The translations under genes and the position numbers were made by a program. A stretch of 64,000 bases of DNA from Protopterus annectens. Its lineage: Eukaryota > Chordata > Ceratodontiformes > Protopteridae. The first letter of the stretch is position 1. Each line of letters begins with the position of its first letter. The stretch spans positions 180,018,694-180,082,693 of the forward strand of contig NC_056732.1 of assembly GCF_019279795.1 (NCBI RefSeq), written 5' to 3'. The notes beneath the pieces were generated by a model. It did no database searches. It was not told where the DNA came from and saw nothing but the letters and a program-made list of their open reading frames with translations. Shown one piece after another: positions 33,825-44,850 of the stretch.

Positions 33825-34302
33825 TCAGACACTACCAGCCCTGTCCATAAAGGGTGTCCTTTGACTAGAGGAGGAAGGTGCTCTAGCTGAAGGATTTTTC
33901 TTTCTTGCTTGCTTGTGTCTAGTTTGAGGAACAGTATTTGAGTGTTTCCTGATGAACTGTCTTTTCGCAGGATAGTTCCTGTAATACTTAGGTACAGGGA
34001 AAACTAGTAGATGCTTAAGATCCTGCTTCTCTTTTCTGTTTTGTTGCAGGGATTTGAAAAGATCTGCTACTTTTGAGCCAAATAAGGCAGCATTGTCAAG
34101 TGGCACATCATTGAGCATAGCTCTGAAATCATCTGGCAGGGGTTGCAAGCTCAGCCAGGAGTATCTGCGAAGCGCAGAAGCTGAAGCGGCTGACCTTGCT
34201 GGGGATTCTGCAGCATCCAAAAAAAAATTTTGCCGGAATCTCCTTGTGTTCTGACTGTGCTTCTTAAACATTTTGGAAATAGAGTATATTTTAGTGCATT
34301 TA
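33825..34302 (-). pseudogene. DIRS G gag-like protein, C-terminal part, cut by LINE copy 2
   Basis: Reads LDAAESPARSAASASALRRY, SWLSLQPLPDDFRAMLNDVP, LDNAALFGSKVADLFKSLQQ and PKYYRNYPAKRQFIRKHSNT, matching H gag (58725-59222) but weakly the A-F gag. It breaks at about 34300; the N-terminal half resumes at 49036. Confidence 0.83.
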
Positions 34303-34389
34303 TTATAACTGTATTTGCCTTAATATTGCTACAACTCAAGTGCTCTAGGTTGTTCTGCATCTGAATTGTTTAAGTGTATTTTAGCTGCT

Positions 34390-34512
<123 letters not shown>

Positions 34513-35300
34513 TTCTCTGTATACGTAGACTAGCTATTTATTCTACTGTATTACTGCCTCTTAAATCGTTTTTCAGTTGTGCACTTGCCTTGCTTCATTT
34601 AAAAAGTTTTAAATTGCTAATTTTGTAGAGTTTTAATTGAACTTACTTGTTTAGGACTACACACTTGGGTGCTGGCCTTTTCTGCGTTTATTTACTGTAT
34701 TATTGCATTGTTTAGCCTGTTTTAACAACAAAAAAAAATACTATATTGTTTGCTCGTTTCCCAGTTAGCCAGTCATGTCCAGATCTCAGGCTTTGCTTGT
34801 CTCAAGACTTTATTTTCTGTGTTCAGAGCTATCCAGACCTTGCTGTGGTAGAGGGAAGTCCTACTGCTTACCAGCGGGAGTGGTGAGCATTGTATTGCCT
34901 AACACTAGACGAGTGGTTTCCAACTCTGAAATTGTAGCTTTATTAGCCTTTTTGGGCAGATTTCTATCCCTTTCAACTTCCGGGCTTAAAAACGCGTATT
35001 TGCGCATTTTTCACATTGTGCAGCATCACGGGGCTACAGTTAAAGTATTCCAGGTGCCAGAAAGTCTGCTCTTCAAATTTTCCCTTAAAACTAGCTGGTT
35101 TCTCAGTAGAAGCACTAAAATCTGAACCCCTGTGACTAGCACTTGCTCTAGAACCTGCTGGAAAGCACTAGGAAGCCTGAAACTGATACAAGCACTCAAC
35201 TCTCCTTGTCAATAAGGAGAAATTAATCGTAGGTACTAAACAGCATATAATTGCAAAGTACCTTGCAAATTTAAGGGAAAACAGCTGCACCTAAACAGGC
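34513..35300 (+). promoter_or_regulatory. LINE copy 2 leader
   Basis: Non-coding. The 3' part (about 35070-35150, AAACTAGCTGGTTTCTCAGT and AGCACTTGCTCTAG) resembles the copy 1 leader at 16850-16925. The 5' part has no clear counterpart in copy 1, so the two copies may carry different promoters or one is rearranged. Confidence 0.5.
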
Positions 35301-36310
35301 ATGTCCAAGGGTCAGCTTCCGGTGATTTCTCCTGTCCACCTGGTGAATCTCGGCATACTGGGTCAATGCGGCAACTGCCTCATGTACACAGACAACCCTC
35401 TCCTCCTACCACCCAACATTACAACCTGCAAGAGATGCACTTACATAGCCAAACTGGAAGCAAAGCTCTCTTCAGCCAAGATTGTGCTAGACAGTCAAGA
35501 GGAGAAGGTTAACACCTGCACTACACCTCCAGCAACTCATAGCCCTTTAAAACCCACAGCATCAACACCCACACATAGCAACACTAAACCCACATATGGA
35601 GGCCCTTAACATTAACCTGCCCAAGCAACAAGGACCTCTGAAGCTGAAACGCAAACAAACACCAGTCACAACCAAAGTGACACATAGCTCAACACCAGTA
35701 TGCCACCAAACAGCCCCTAAGGCAAGACAATGTACCCAACACTTTAGTCACAGGTGACTCTATAGTGTCAGGCACACTGATGTCCCACTCACCAGGCTGA
35801 ACAAGGAGAAAATTAGTCAGCTGCCTGTCGGGTGCCAGGATCTGTCACAACGCATGCACTCAAGTCACTCCACAAGTACAAATACGACTCTGTCATTGTC
35901 CATGTTGGAGTGAATGACTTGAGACGTACCTCCCTGGACTACATGGAGAGAGACATGGAAGAGCTTTTGGATCATGTGGCCCAGGCAGGTACGACCCTAG
36001 CCCTGAGTAGCATCCTGCCTTCGCCCAGAATGATACCACAGTACAAGGACAAAATGACTGACTTCAACAACTGGCTAAGCTTCTGGTGTTATTCAAAGGG
36101 GATCCAGTATCTGTCTGCCTGGGAAGACCTGATCGACAAACCACGATGCTTTGCCAGAGATGGTCTGAAACTGTTACCCCTGGGATTCAGGTTACTGGCT
36201 AAAGCTATTGCCACTCATAGTGCCTTTTTTAGGCAAGGTTCAAAGGACAAAACCACCACCGTAACAGATGCATGCATGCAAAATCTGAAGGCAATGCTAG
36301 AAGTCTAGAC
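35301..36310 (+). pseudogene. LINE copy 2 ORF1: Cys cluster plus esterase, frameshifted
   Basis: The ATG at 35301 begins MSKGQLPVISPVHLVNLGIL, then CGNCLMYTDNP and CKRC, as in copy 1. After a frameshift zone (35610-35830, containing TCACAGGTGACTCTATAGTG, the GDS block with an intact Gly-Asp-Ser) a 158-residue frame gives YDSVIVHVGVNDLRRTSLDY, SILPSPRMIPQYKDKM, and RDGLKLLPLGFRLLAKAI. Here the catalytic His of Asp-x-x-His is Lys. Between the two copies every SGNH block is represented intact at least once, supporting the family assignment. Confidence 0.8.
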
Positions 36311-36319
36311 TTCAAAATG

Positions 36320-36955
36320 CACTCTCTCTAGGCACTCCTAAAAATGGAGAACAGATATCTGTGCAGTAATGAGACCTGGTTCAAGGCTCCAGAGAGCACC
36401 ACTGCAATACCAGGCTACAACTCTTATCACACTTTTCGGCCACAAAACCAAGGATATTCACACCTCCAGGCTAGTTGCCCAACAGAATGCATCTGAAATT
36501 CTGCAGGTGAAACTAACACTAGGTAAGACTGCAATCCAAATTGTAGCTTTTTACAGATCCCCCACCATGCCTAAAGATTCTCACTTTCTAAACATACTGG
36601 AAAATATTAAGATAAAACCAAACACCCTAACACTGGGCTATTTCAACTACCCTGCCATTAACTGGGAAAACTACTCTGGTAGCAACATCTTTTCCCGGCT
36701 CCTGGAATTCATAAATTCCAATGCCCTGGATCAACTAATCCATTGTTCCACCAGGGGCTCCAATATCCTAGACCTGGTCATTACCAACAAGGGAGACAGA
36801 TGCACCACACCAGTGGTCACCCCCTCATTGGTCAGGTCTGACCATAGGCAAATCACCCTTTATGTCCACATCCCACCCCCACCCCCCAGTAAGGAAACCT
36901 CCGTAAAAAACTTCTCCAAAGCCAACTTCATACTACTGAAGTCAGAAGTGACAAA
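36320..36955 (+). pseudogene. LINE copy 2 ORF2: APE endonuclease domain, cut by DIRS E
   Basis: Reads VMRPGSRLQ in place of the VTETWFKAP motif because of a frameshift, then QIVAFYRSPTMPKDSHFL, TLTLGYFNYPAINWENYSG (Asp of LGDFN changed to Tyr), LLEFINSNALDQLIH, NILDLVITNKGDR and SLVRSDHRQITLYVH with the catalytic His. The frame then runs artificially into the terminal repeat of DIRS E at 36956. Confidence 0.84.
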
Positions 36956-37320
36956 AGTACAGTGGTGTACACTTACCATAAATGTAGATGTTCGAGCGTA
37001 TTCACTGTTGCAGTCATCACACATTTGGGTTATCTGCTTGCAGTAGCCCTCAGTTGGCCTGATTAACAAAGCCTTTGGTCCTGCGCCGGTTGTTGTCCCT
37101 TCTTCCATGACGTCAGGGGTATAAAACATGCAGCTGACGCCATTACATCAGTTTTTCTTGCCCTAGATGTCAGGTGCCCCCCAATGGAAAACAATTAAAT
37201 CTGTAAGTATATGAGGTTACACCTGCAACAAAAAAGCAAATATACCAAAAAGCTTTTGAGCATAGTAAAGGAGAGTAGAGGTATAGTCAAAAGAAGGGGG
37301 CTGGAGGAAGGGTAAGCAGG

Positions 37321-37419
37321 ACTGCAACAGTAAATACCCTCTAACATCTACATTTACGGTAAGTTTACACCACTGTACTATGTTCTTCGTGTTTCACTGT
37401 TGCAGTCTTCACATTTTGG
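37321..37419 (-). repeat. ICR of DIRS E
   Basis: ACTGCAACAGTAAATACCCT to CACCACTGTACT complements the 3' end; ATGTTCTTCGTGTTTCACTG to TCACATTTTGG complements the 5' end. Confidence 0.85.
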
Positions 37420-37452
37420 TAGATTCCCAAAGCTAAGAATGGGAGGAGGAAT

Positions 37453-38450
37453 TTAGATAGCATTAGGACCAGCAAAAAGGTCCTGCAAGACTGCAGTGGC
37501 AAAGCCAGCTCTGGATTTAGAGAAAATTGGCAGATGGTAATGCTTGGTGAAAGTATGTACAGAACTCCAGGTAACAGCTTCTAGGATGTCCCTGGTAGGA
37601 ACGCCTCTGAGAAAGGCTGTAGAGGTAGATGCAGCCCTGGTTGAGTGGGGTCTGATCCCCTGTGGGATAGGTTTTCCATGATGCTTGTAGCAGAAATGAA
37701 TGCAATGGCCTATCCATTTGGAAATGGTTTGCTTTGAAATAGCTTTCCTCTCTGCCCCTGCAGCAAATGCCACCAGCAGTTCAGATTTCCTTTGAGGTTT
37801 AGTCCTGTCCAAGTAGGATCTAAGTTGTCTGTCCACATCTAAGGAGTGCAGTATCCGTTCCCCTTGGATCTGTAGATTAGGAAAGAAGTTTGGTAAATGA
37901 ATAGACTGATTAAGGGCCACAATGGATACCACACCTTGGGCATGAAGGAGGGATTGGTCCTGAGGGACACCCTGTCCGCATAAAGATGATGAAAGGCTCC
38001 ACTGCCATAAGGGCCTGTAATTCAGATACCCTTCTTCCTGAAGTGATTGCTAAAAGGAAAGCTGTTTTCCAAGAAAGGAATTTTAAGTCTGCAGTAGCAG
38101 CTGGCTCGAAAGGAGGAAGAGTGAGTTTCTCCAATACAAAGTTAAGGTCCCAGGCTGGGGTTGGAGCTCTCCCGGGTGGTCATACATTTTTGGCCCCTCT
38201 GAGGAACTGCTTGAGCAGTGATGAGAGAAGAGGGGAGGGTCATTGTTACAATGAGCTGAAATGGCTGAGGCGTGAATTTTGGAGGAGAAAGACAGGCCCT
38301 TGTGAAGCATCTCAGTGAAGTATTGTAAAATCGGAGGTAAATTGGGCACTGCTGTGCTCATCCCTTGAGATTGGTTCCAGGCACAGAATCTTCTCCATTT
38401 TTCAGCATAAGATTTTCTAGTACTAGGCCTCCTTGCCTCTAAAATGATGT
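37453..38450 (-). pseudogene. DIRS E tyrosine recombinase, frameshifted
   Basis: Begins VMDIILEARRPSTRKSYAEK, in frame with the region upstream. Then AITSGRRVSELQALMAVEPF, where the motif reads Ser-Gly-Arg-Arg and the catalytic Arg is kept, and a C-terminal frame (37453-37932) with ISKQTISKWIGHCIHFCYKH, GIRPHSTRAASTSTAFLRGV and WSSVHTFTKHYHLPIFSKSR. Two frame changes (near 37930 and 38130) separate the parts. Confidence 0.88.
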
Positions 38451-40258
38451 CCATCACTGGTTGACTGAGGGATGGTAAAGGGGAGACTAGGTAATTAGCC
38501 AGGCTGCTAGGTTCAGTGTTTGAAGCTGAGGGTGCAGAATCTGGTTCTCCTGCTGAGATAATAGGGTCGGAGTCCAAGGAAGATGCCATGGGTCCAGCGG
38601 TGACACTGCGCAAGGGGGGTACCAGTGTTGGCATGGCTAGTCTAGTGCAATCAAAATCATCCTTGATTTGTCTTGCTTGATCTTTAGTAGTACTTTGGAG
38701 AGCAGAGGCAGAGGAGGAAAGGCATAAACTGAAAGTTTTTTCCAGCTGAAGAACAGAGCATCCACTTTCCAAACTTGTTTGTGGGGAGTCCTTGTGCAAG
38801 ATTTGCAATTGATAGTTCTGGGGGGAGGCAAACTGGTCTATATCTGGGCTCCCCCATTTGCTTGTCAACATGTTGAAAATCCTTGGTTCCAGTTTCCAGT
38901 CGTTTGGGTCCATGAGATTTCTGCTTAGTTTGTGTGCCAGTGCATTTAGCTTTCCTGGCAGGAACTGAGCTTGTAGATGCACTTGGTAGTTCAGGGCTGT
39001 GTTCCACAATGCCATGGCTAGCCTGCAGCGGGGGTAAGAATGTGTACCCCCCTGCTTGCTTATGTACCACATGACAGTGGTGTTGTCCATCTTTACCATT
39101 AATTGTCCTGTAAGAATGAGGGCCTTGAAGGCGTCAAGAGCATTCTGCACAGCTAACATTTCTTTTTGATTGATATGCAGGTGGATTTGACTTGGGTTCC
39201 ATTTGCTCTGAATGCACCTCCCTGCCAGGTGAGCCCCCATGCATAGTCTGATGCATCTGTTAGGATTTGGGCAGTAGGGAGTAGTGTGAATGGTAGTCCC
39301 TTGTTTTGGTGGCAGGCCTCTGCCCACCATAGGAACTCTAGGCATAGACAAGGTATGATAGGAATCATTGCTTCTAGATCATGAGAATGTTGACACCATA
39401 GGCTTTTTAGATACCATTATAGTTTTCTCATATGTAGTATTGCATATGGAATTAGAAGAATGCAGGAGGCCATAAACCCCAAGGCTTGAAGTATTTGCCT
39501 TGCCAATAGCAGGGTATTTGTAGCCATTTGTTTAAAGTTAGCCATCTGGGAAGTTGTATTCAAGCTTGCTCCCAGGAATATAATTTGTTGGCAGGGTACC
39601 AGGTGTGATTTATTTTCATTTATGGTGTACCCCAGACAAGTTAGCACCCTTTGAACAAAAGCCAGATGATTCTAAAGTATGTCCTGGCTTTCTGCCTGAA
39701 TTAAACAATAGTCCTGCAAAATGCAATAACTGGAGCTAGGCACTTTGTGAATACCATGGGCACAGTAGATAAGCCAAAGGGAAGTGCAGAGAACTGATAG
39801 TGCATGTAGCCTGCTTTGAAACGTAGGAATCTTCTGCAAGATTCCTCTTGTTGGGATGTGCAGGTATGCTTTCTTTAAATCTAATATTGCCAACCAGGCG
39901 TCTTTCCCTAGCATAGGGAGCACCTGGTGAAGTCAGCATCTTGAATCTTGGAATCACCAATAAGTTGTTTAAAGTAGACAGGTCCAGGACAGGACGCCAT
40001 TAATGGTCTTTTCTGGATACCAGGAAAAGTCTCTAGTAGAAACCTTGTCCCTTTTCCTCTTCTGGTACCAGTTGAATAGCCCCCATGCTTGAGAGAAAGT
40101 GCTTGCTTTTGGGCCTCTGCCCACTGATTTGAGGGTAGATCTGGCCAGTTGCTTGGTGCTGGTAGTGTGTGGAAGTGAAATCCGTGTCCCTGGGACACTA
40201 TTTAAAACCCATTTGTCCTGGGTAATGAGTTCCCAGTTCTTTGCATGAAGAGCAAGAG
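38450..40258 (-). pseudogene. DIRS E RT, RNase H and methyltransferase-like region
   Basis: RT starts right at the deletion junction with ALHAKNWELITQDKWVL, then broken pieces: MLPMLGKDAWLAILDLKKAY, and a missing YLDD where DYCLIQAESQ is read near 39700. RNase H: ILTDASDYAWG, LHINQKEMLAVQNALDAFKA, DNTTVMWYISKQGGTHSYPR. MT-like: KWGSPDIDQFASPQNYQL (Leu to Gln) and a frameshifted WPRQHW region. A 422-codon frame (38083-39351) joins RNase H to the recombinase start. Confidence 0.85.
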
Positions 40259-41071
40259 GGAATCGAGTCCTCAGCATCAGAATCCTCATAAGTAGTTAAG
40301 GGCAAATCCTGGTCAGAGGGAACAGAAAAGTCTGAATCCTGGTCAGAAGTATCAAACAAACTCAGTCCTAGGTCTCAGAGGGGGAAGGCTGGCTTCCCCT
40401 GATTAAAGTAATAAATGTCTTCAGCCATTCTTATTTGTTTTTTAGGCACAGAGGCCTGACCATGCAGTCTGGACGTCAGTCTAGTCATTTTTAGAGTTTT
40501 AGGCCTTGAAGAAGAAGATGGCAATGGTTTAGTATGAAAGTCAGTAGGCCTGAATACACCCTCAGAAGCCGGTGCCTGCACAGCGGCTCCAGACCCATCC
40601 AAGGTAGAGACATCCACAGGTTCCACAGTTGAAGCATCTCGCGGCATACTAGACTCTGAATGGGTCTCAGTAGAGGCCAAATGGGTCTCAGTAGAGGACT
40701 GTGAATCTGAAGTAGCGGGTATCAGAGGCTGTGAAAGTGTCTCACTGAGTACCGGTAAACTGGCGACTGGCTTAGGAGAAGCGTCATCAGCAGCTTTGGA
40801 CCTAGGCGGCCTGTCTCTGTCTTTATCTTTGTGTTTTTTTCAGAATGTCGGTAGTCGGACGGCTTACCGAAGACATATCAGGATAACTGAACAGAGCACC
40901 AAAATATTTAGCAGCAAAAATATACCAACGACAGTTCGTGGTTTAAATAAGGGACAAAACAGTTAGTGAGGTATGGCGTGGTCAGGGCCTAGGCAAGGAA
41001 TACAGTACAAATGAAAATCTTTGAGGTATTTGCTTTCCACAAGTAATGCAATTATTTACTTTTTCTGACAT
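40258..41071 (-). pseudogene. DIRS E gag-like protein, C-terminal two-thirds deleted
   Basis: Starts at ATG 41071 in a degraded Cys/His cluster. Linker text GVFRPTDFHTKPLPSSS and a weak IRMAEDIYYFNQG follow. It ends in the acidic EDSDAED region, where MRILMLRTRFPL is read in another frame and joins directly to RT sequence ALHAKNWELITQDK. A 19-base unit (AATGGGTCTCAGTAGAGGC) is duplicated at about 40660-40697. Confidence 0.82.
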
Positions 41072-41384
41072 CAGTTTAGAGAAAAAAAAAATTTCTCCAA
41101 CAGGGTACTTGGCTTTTAGTTGAAGACTTCAGTTCTGAAACCCTAAAATGAAAATTTCAGGAGTCGGCCGACCAACGCTTGCGAACTGCTTCGAGCACTG
41201 CATGGCAAGAAAGACTGATGTAATGGTGTCGGCTGCATGTTTTATACCCCTGACGACCTGACGTCATGGAAGAAGGAACAGCAACCGATGCAGGACCCAA
41301 GACTTTGTTAATCAGGCTGACTGAGGGCTACTGCAAGCAGATAACCCAAATGTGATGACTACAACAGTGAAACATGAAGAACAT

Positions 41385-41450
41385 CTTCATGAAGACGGGA
41401 TCTGAAAGTTCGACTGCTGAATCCTACACTAAGGCACTGTAGGAGCACAT
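41385..41450 (+). pseudogene. 66-bp LINE copy 2 segment between two DIRS insertions
   Basis: Translates in part to TAESYTKAL, stop, EHI, matching LEALTNAFYEHL of LINE copy 1. With 36955 on one side and 46965 on the other it restores continuous LINE text. Confidence 0.82.
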
Positions 41451-41814
41451 AGTACAGTTGTGTACACTTACCATAAATGTAGATGTTTGAGTGTAGTCAC
41501 TGTTGCAGTCATTACATTTGGGTAAATCTGTTGGCAGGTTGCCCTCAGTCGGCCTGAATAACAAAGTCATGGGTCCTGCGTCGGTTGCTGTCTCCTCTTC
41601 CATGACATCAGGGGTAAAAAAAAAAAACATGCAGCCAACACTGTTTTATTCAGTTTTTCTTGCCCCAGATGTCAGGGAGCAAAAAAAAAAAAAAAACCAC
41701 TTTTAGCAACATAAATTTCACCTTCATCTAAAAGCAAATACACCACAAAGGCTTTAGGATATAGTGACGAAAAGAGAAGTTATAGAAAAGGGGGATGGCG
41801 GATGGGTAACCCGG

Positions 41815-41912
41815 ACTGCAACAGTGAATACACTCTAACATCTACATTTATGGTAAGTGTACGCAACTGTACCATGTTCTTTGTATTTCACTGTTGGATA
41901 TTATATTTGGGT
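41815..41912 (-). repeat. ICR of DIRS F
   Basis: ACTGCAACAGTGAATACACT to GCAACTGTACC complements the 3' end, followed by ATGTTCTTTGTATTTCACTG, the complement of the 5' end. A few bases have been lost after CACTGTTG. Confidence 0.83.
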
Positions 41913-41954
41913 AGAATCCCAAAGTTATGGATGGGAGGATGGAACTAAATAGCA

Positions 41955-42960
41955 TTAGGAGAGTCTATAAGGCCATGCAGAATTGCAGTGGCCAATCCTG
42001 CCCTGGATTTGGAGAAGAGGGGGCAAATAATGCTTTGTGAAGGTACGCACAGAGCTCCAAGTAGCAGCTTCTAGAATGTCTTTGGTTGGAACTCCTCTGA
42101 GAAAGGCTGCTGAGGGAGAGGCAGCCCTGGTGGAATGTGACCAGATTCCCTTGGGCACAGGTTTACCATGGTGCAAGTAGCAGAAAAGAATGCAGTGACT
42201 TATCCACTTAGAAATAGTCTGCTTTGATATAGCCTTCCCCTCTGATCCTGAAGCAAATGCCACCAGTAGTTGCTCAGACTGAGAGATTTGGCCCTGTTCA
42301 AGTAGAATCTTAGTTGTTTTTGCACGCCCAATGAATGCAGAATCCACTCCCCCTTGTTCTGCAGATTTGTGTAAAATGTTGGCAGGTGAATAGTTTTGGT
42401 TAAGAGCCACACTGGATACCACCTTAGGCATAAAAGAAGGATTGGTTCTGAGGGACACCCTGTTTGGGTAAAAAGTAATAAAAGGCTCCACAGCCATGAG
42501 AGCATGTAGTTCTGAAACCCTTCTTGCTGAAGTGATTGCCAAAAGGAAAGCTGTTTTCCAAGATAAAAATTTTATATCCGCAGTAACTGCTGGTTCAAAA
42601 AGAGGCAGGGTGAGTTTTTCCAGCACAAAACTGAGGTTCCATGCAGGAGTTGGTGATCTTCTGGGAGGCCTTAAATTTTTGGCCCCTCTAACATACTGTT
42701 TTAGTAGAGGATGAGAAAAGATGGGAGGCTCCGTGTTGTAATGAGCCGAGATGGCAGAGGCATGGATTTTTATTGAAGAAAAAGATAAGCCCTTCTCTCA
42801 AGCATCTCAGTCAAGTATTGTAAAATATTTGGTTTTGCTGTGTCTGTTCCTTGTGCTTGGTTCCAAGCACAGAATCTCTTCCATTTATCAGCATAAGCTT
42901 TTCTAGTATTAGGCCTTCTGGCTTTCAAAATGACATCCATCACAGATTTCCTGAGGTGTT
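41955..42960 (-). pseudogene. DIRS F tyrosine recombinase
   Basis: A 223-codon frame (41955-42626) covers MLEKLTLPLFEPAVTADIKF, AITSARRVSELHALMAVEPF with the Arg, then FMPKVVSSVALNQNYSPANI where the frame drifts locally, ISKQTISKWISHCILFCYLH, GIWSHSTRAASPSAAFLRGV and SVRTFTKHYLPPLLQIQGRI with the Tyr. Only the N-terminal part is in another frame. A local out-of-frame segment lies between residues ~80 and 125. Confidence 0.88.
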
Positions 42961-44850
42961 TGGAAAATTAAATGATCAGCCATGCTGCAGAGTCTGGAGC
43001 TGGGTGTGCAGAATTTGATTGTTCTGCTGAGACAGTAGATGAGGTATTTGAGGCAAGTACCAAGGAGGGAGTCGAGACATTCCTTAGAATTGGGTACCAG
43101 TGCTGGCAGGGCCAGTGCGGAGCAATTGGGATAATTTTTGGTTTCTCCTGTCTGACCTTTTAGTAAGACCTTGGAGAGAAGAGGCAGAGGGGGAAAGGCA
43201 TAGACTGATAGGTTTTCCAACTGAAGGATAGGGCATCCATTTTCCATGCTTGTCTGTGATAAGTCCTTGTGCAGAATTTGTCCAGTTGATAATTTTGGAG
43301 AGGCAAATAGATCTATGTCTGGGCTCCCCCATTTCTGTGCTACCATGCTGAAGATTTCTGGGTCCAGTATCCACTCATGCAGGTCCATAAGATTTCTGCT
43401 TAGGTCGTCTGCCAGAGTATTTTGTTTTCCTGGCAGGAATTGAGCTTGAAAATGTACTTGGTAAGTCAAGGCTGTGTTCCACAATGCCGTGGCTAGTCTG
43501 CAAAGGGGGTAGGAATGTGTACCCCCCCCCCTGCTTGTTTATGTACCACATAACCGTGGTGTTGTCAGTCTTCATTAGTAGTTGTCCTGTATGAAGTCCT
43601 TTAAGGCCATCAGAGCATTCTGAACCGCTAGCATCTCTTTCTGGTTGATATGCAGATGCATTTGTTTTGGGCTCCATTTGCCCTGAATGCATCTCCCTGC
43701 CAGGTGGGCCCCCCAAGCATAGTCTGATGTGTCTGTTGGGGTTTGGATGGCAGGGGGTAGAGTGAATGACAGCCCCTTGTTATGGTGACATGTCTCCGCC
43801 CACCAAAGAAACTCCTGTTGTAGGCAGGGAATGAGAGGAATCATTGTTTCCAGACTGTGAATGTTGACTCCATACACGTTTTAGGTACCATTGAAGCTTC
43901 CTCAAATGCAGTCTTGCATATGGAATTAGTAGAATGGAGGATGCCATGAACCCCAAAGACTGCAGAATTTGTCTTGCAGATAACTGGGTTTTTGTCGCCA
44001 TTTATTTGAAGTATGTTGTCAGTTGCCTTTGTCTGGCGTAAGGTAAGCCATCTGTGCAGTTGTATTCAAGCTTGTACCCAGGAATGTAATTATTTGAGAG
44101 GGTACCAGTTGTGATTTCTTTTAGTCTACTGTGTACCCTAGGCATGTTAGAAGCCTTTTTACATACGCCAGATGTTGAAGAAGAATGTCCTTGTTCTCTG
44201 CTGGAATGAGACAGTCATCCAGGTAAGGATAAATTTGTATGCTTCTTTACCTGCAAAATGCAATTACTGGTGCCAGGCACTTTGTAAAGACCCTGGGCAC
44301 AGTAGATAAGCCAAAGGGCAATGCAGAGAATTGGTAATGCAAAAACCCTGCCTTGAAGCAGAGATATCTTCTGCATGATTCCCTTATTGGGATTATGCAG
44401 GTATGCCTCAAGTCTAGAGTCACTAACCAAGCATTCCTGTCCAGCACATGCAGTAGCTGTTGTAAAGTCAGTATTTTGAATTTTGGAATGTCCAGGTAAG
44501 TGTTCAAAAATCGATAAGTCCAGTACTGGACGCTATGCATTGCCTTTTCTGGGTACCAGAAACAGCCTTGAATAAAAACCTTGTCCTTTTTCCTGTTCTG
44601 GTACTGGTTGAATAGCCCATATCTCCATGAGGGACATAACTTGTTTTTGAGCCTCTGCCCATTGATTTTGTGGCATATCTGGACAACCACTTGGAATTGG
44701 CAAAATATGGAAATGAAATCTGTACCCTTGGAATACTATGTTTAACACTCACTTGTCCTGGGTAATTAACTGCCAATTTTGAGCATGAAGTGCAAATTCC
44801 CCCCCCCCAAGGGGGCTGCCAAAAGATAAATGCTTGGTAGAGGTAAGCCA
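42960..44850 (-). pseudogene. DIRS F RT, RNase H and methyltransferase-like region
   Basis: RT: FALHAQNWQLITQDK, FKILTLQQLLHVLDRNAWLV, PIRESCRRYLCFKAG, FSALPFGLSTVPRVFTKCLA; the YLDD region near 44230 is frameshifted. RNase H: TPTDTSDYAWGAHLAGRCIQ, LHINQKEMLAVQNALMALKD, MKTDNTTVMWYINKQGG, NTLADDLSRNLMD. MT-like: KWGSPDIDLFASPKLSTGQI and YAFPPLPLLSKVLLKGQTG, then frameshift. Confidence 0.86.

Larger units (their letters stand above)
36956..41384 (-). mobile_element. DIRS retrotransposon E, internally deleted, inserted in LINE copy 2
   Basis: Ends AGTACAGTGGTGTACACTTA at 36956 and ACATGAAGAACAT at 41384. 3' ITR 36956-37180, ICR 37321-37419, 5' ITR about 41190-41384. The length is 4.43 kb, about 1.1 kb short of its sisters because gag C-terminal sequence is missing (junction near 40258). 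LINE text AGAAGTGACAAA before and CTTCATGAAGAC after are contiguous in the LINE, with no duplication. Confidence 0.9.
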
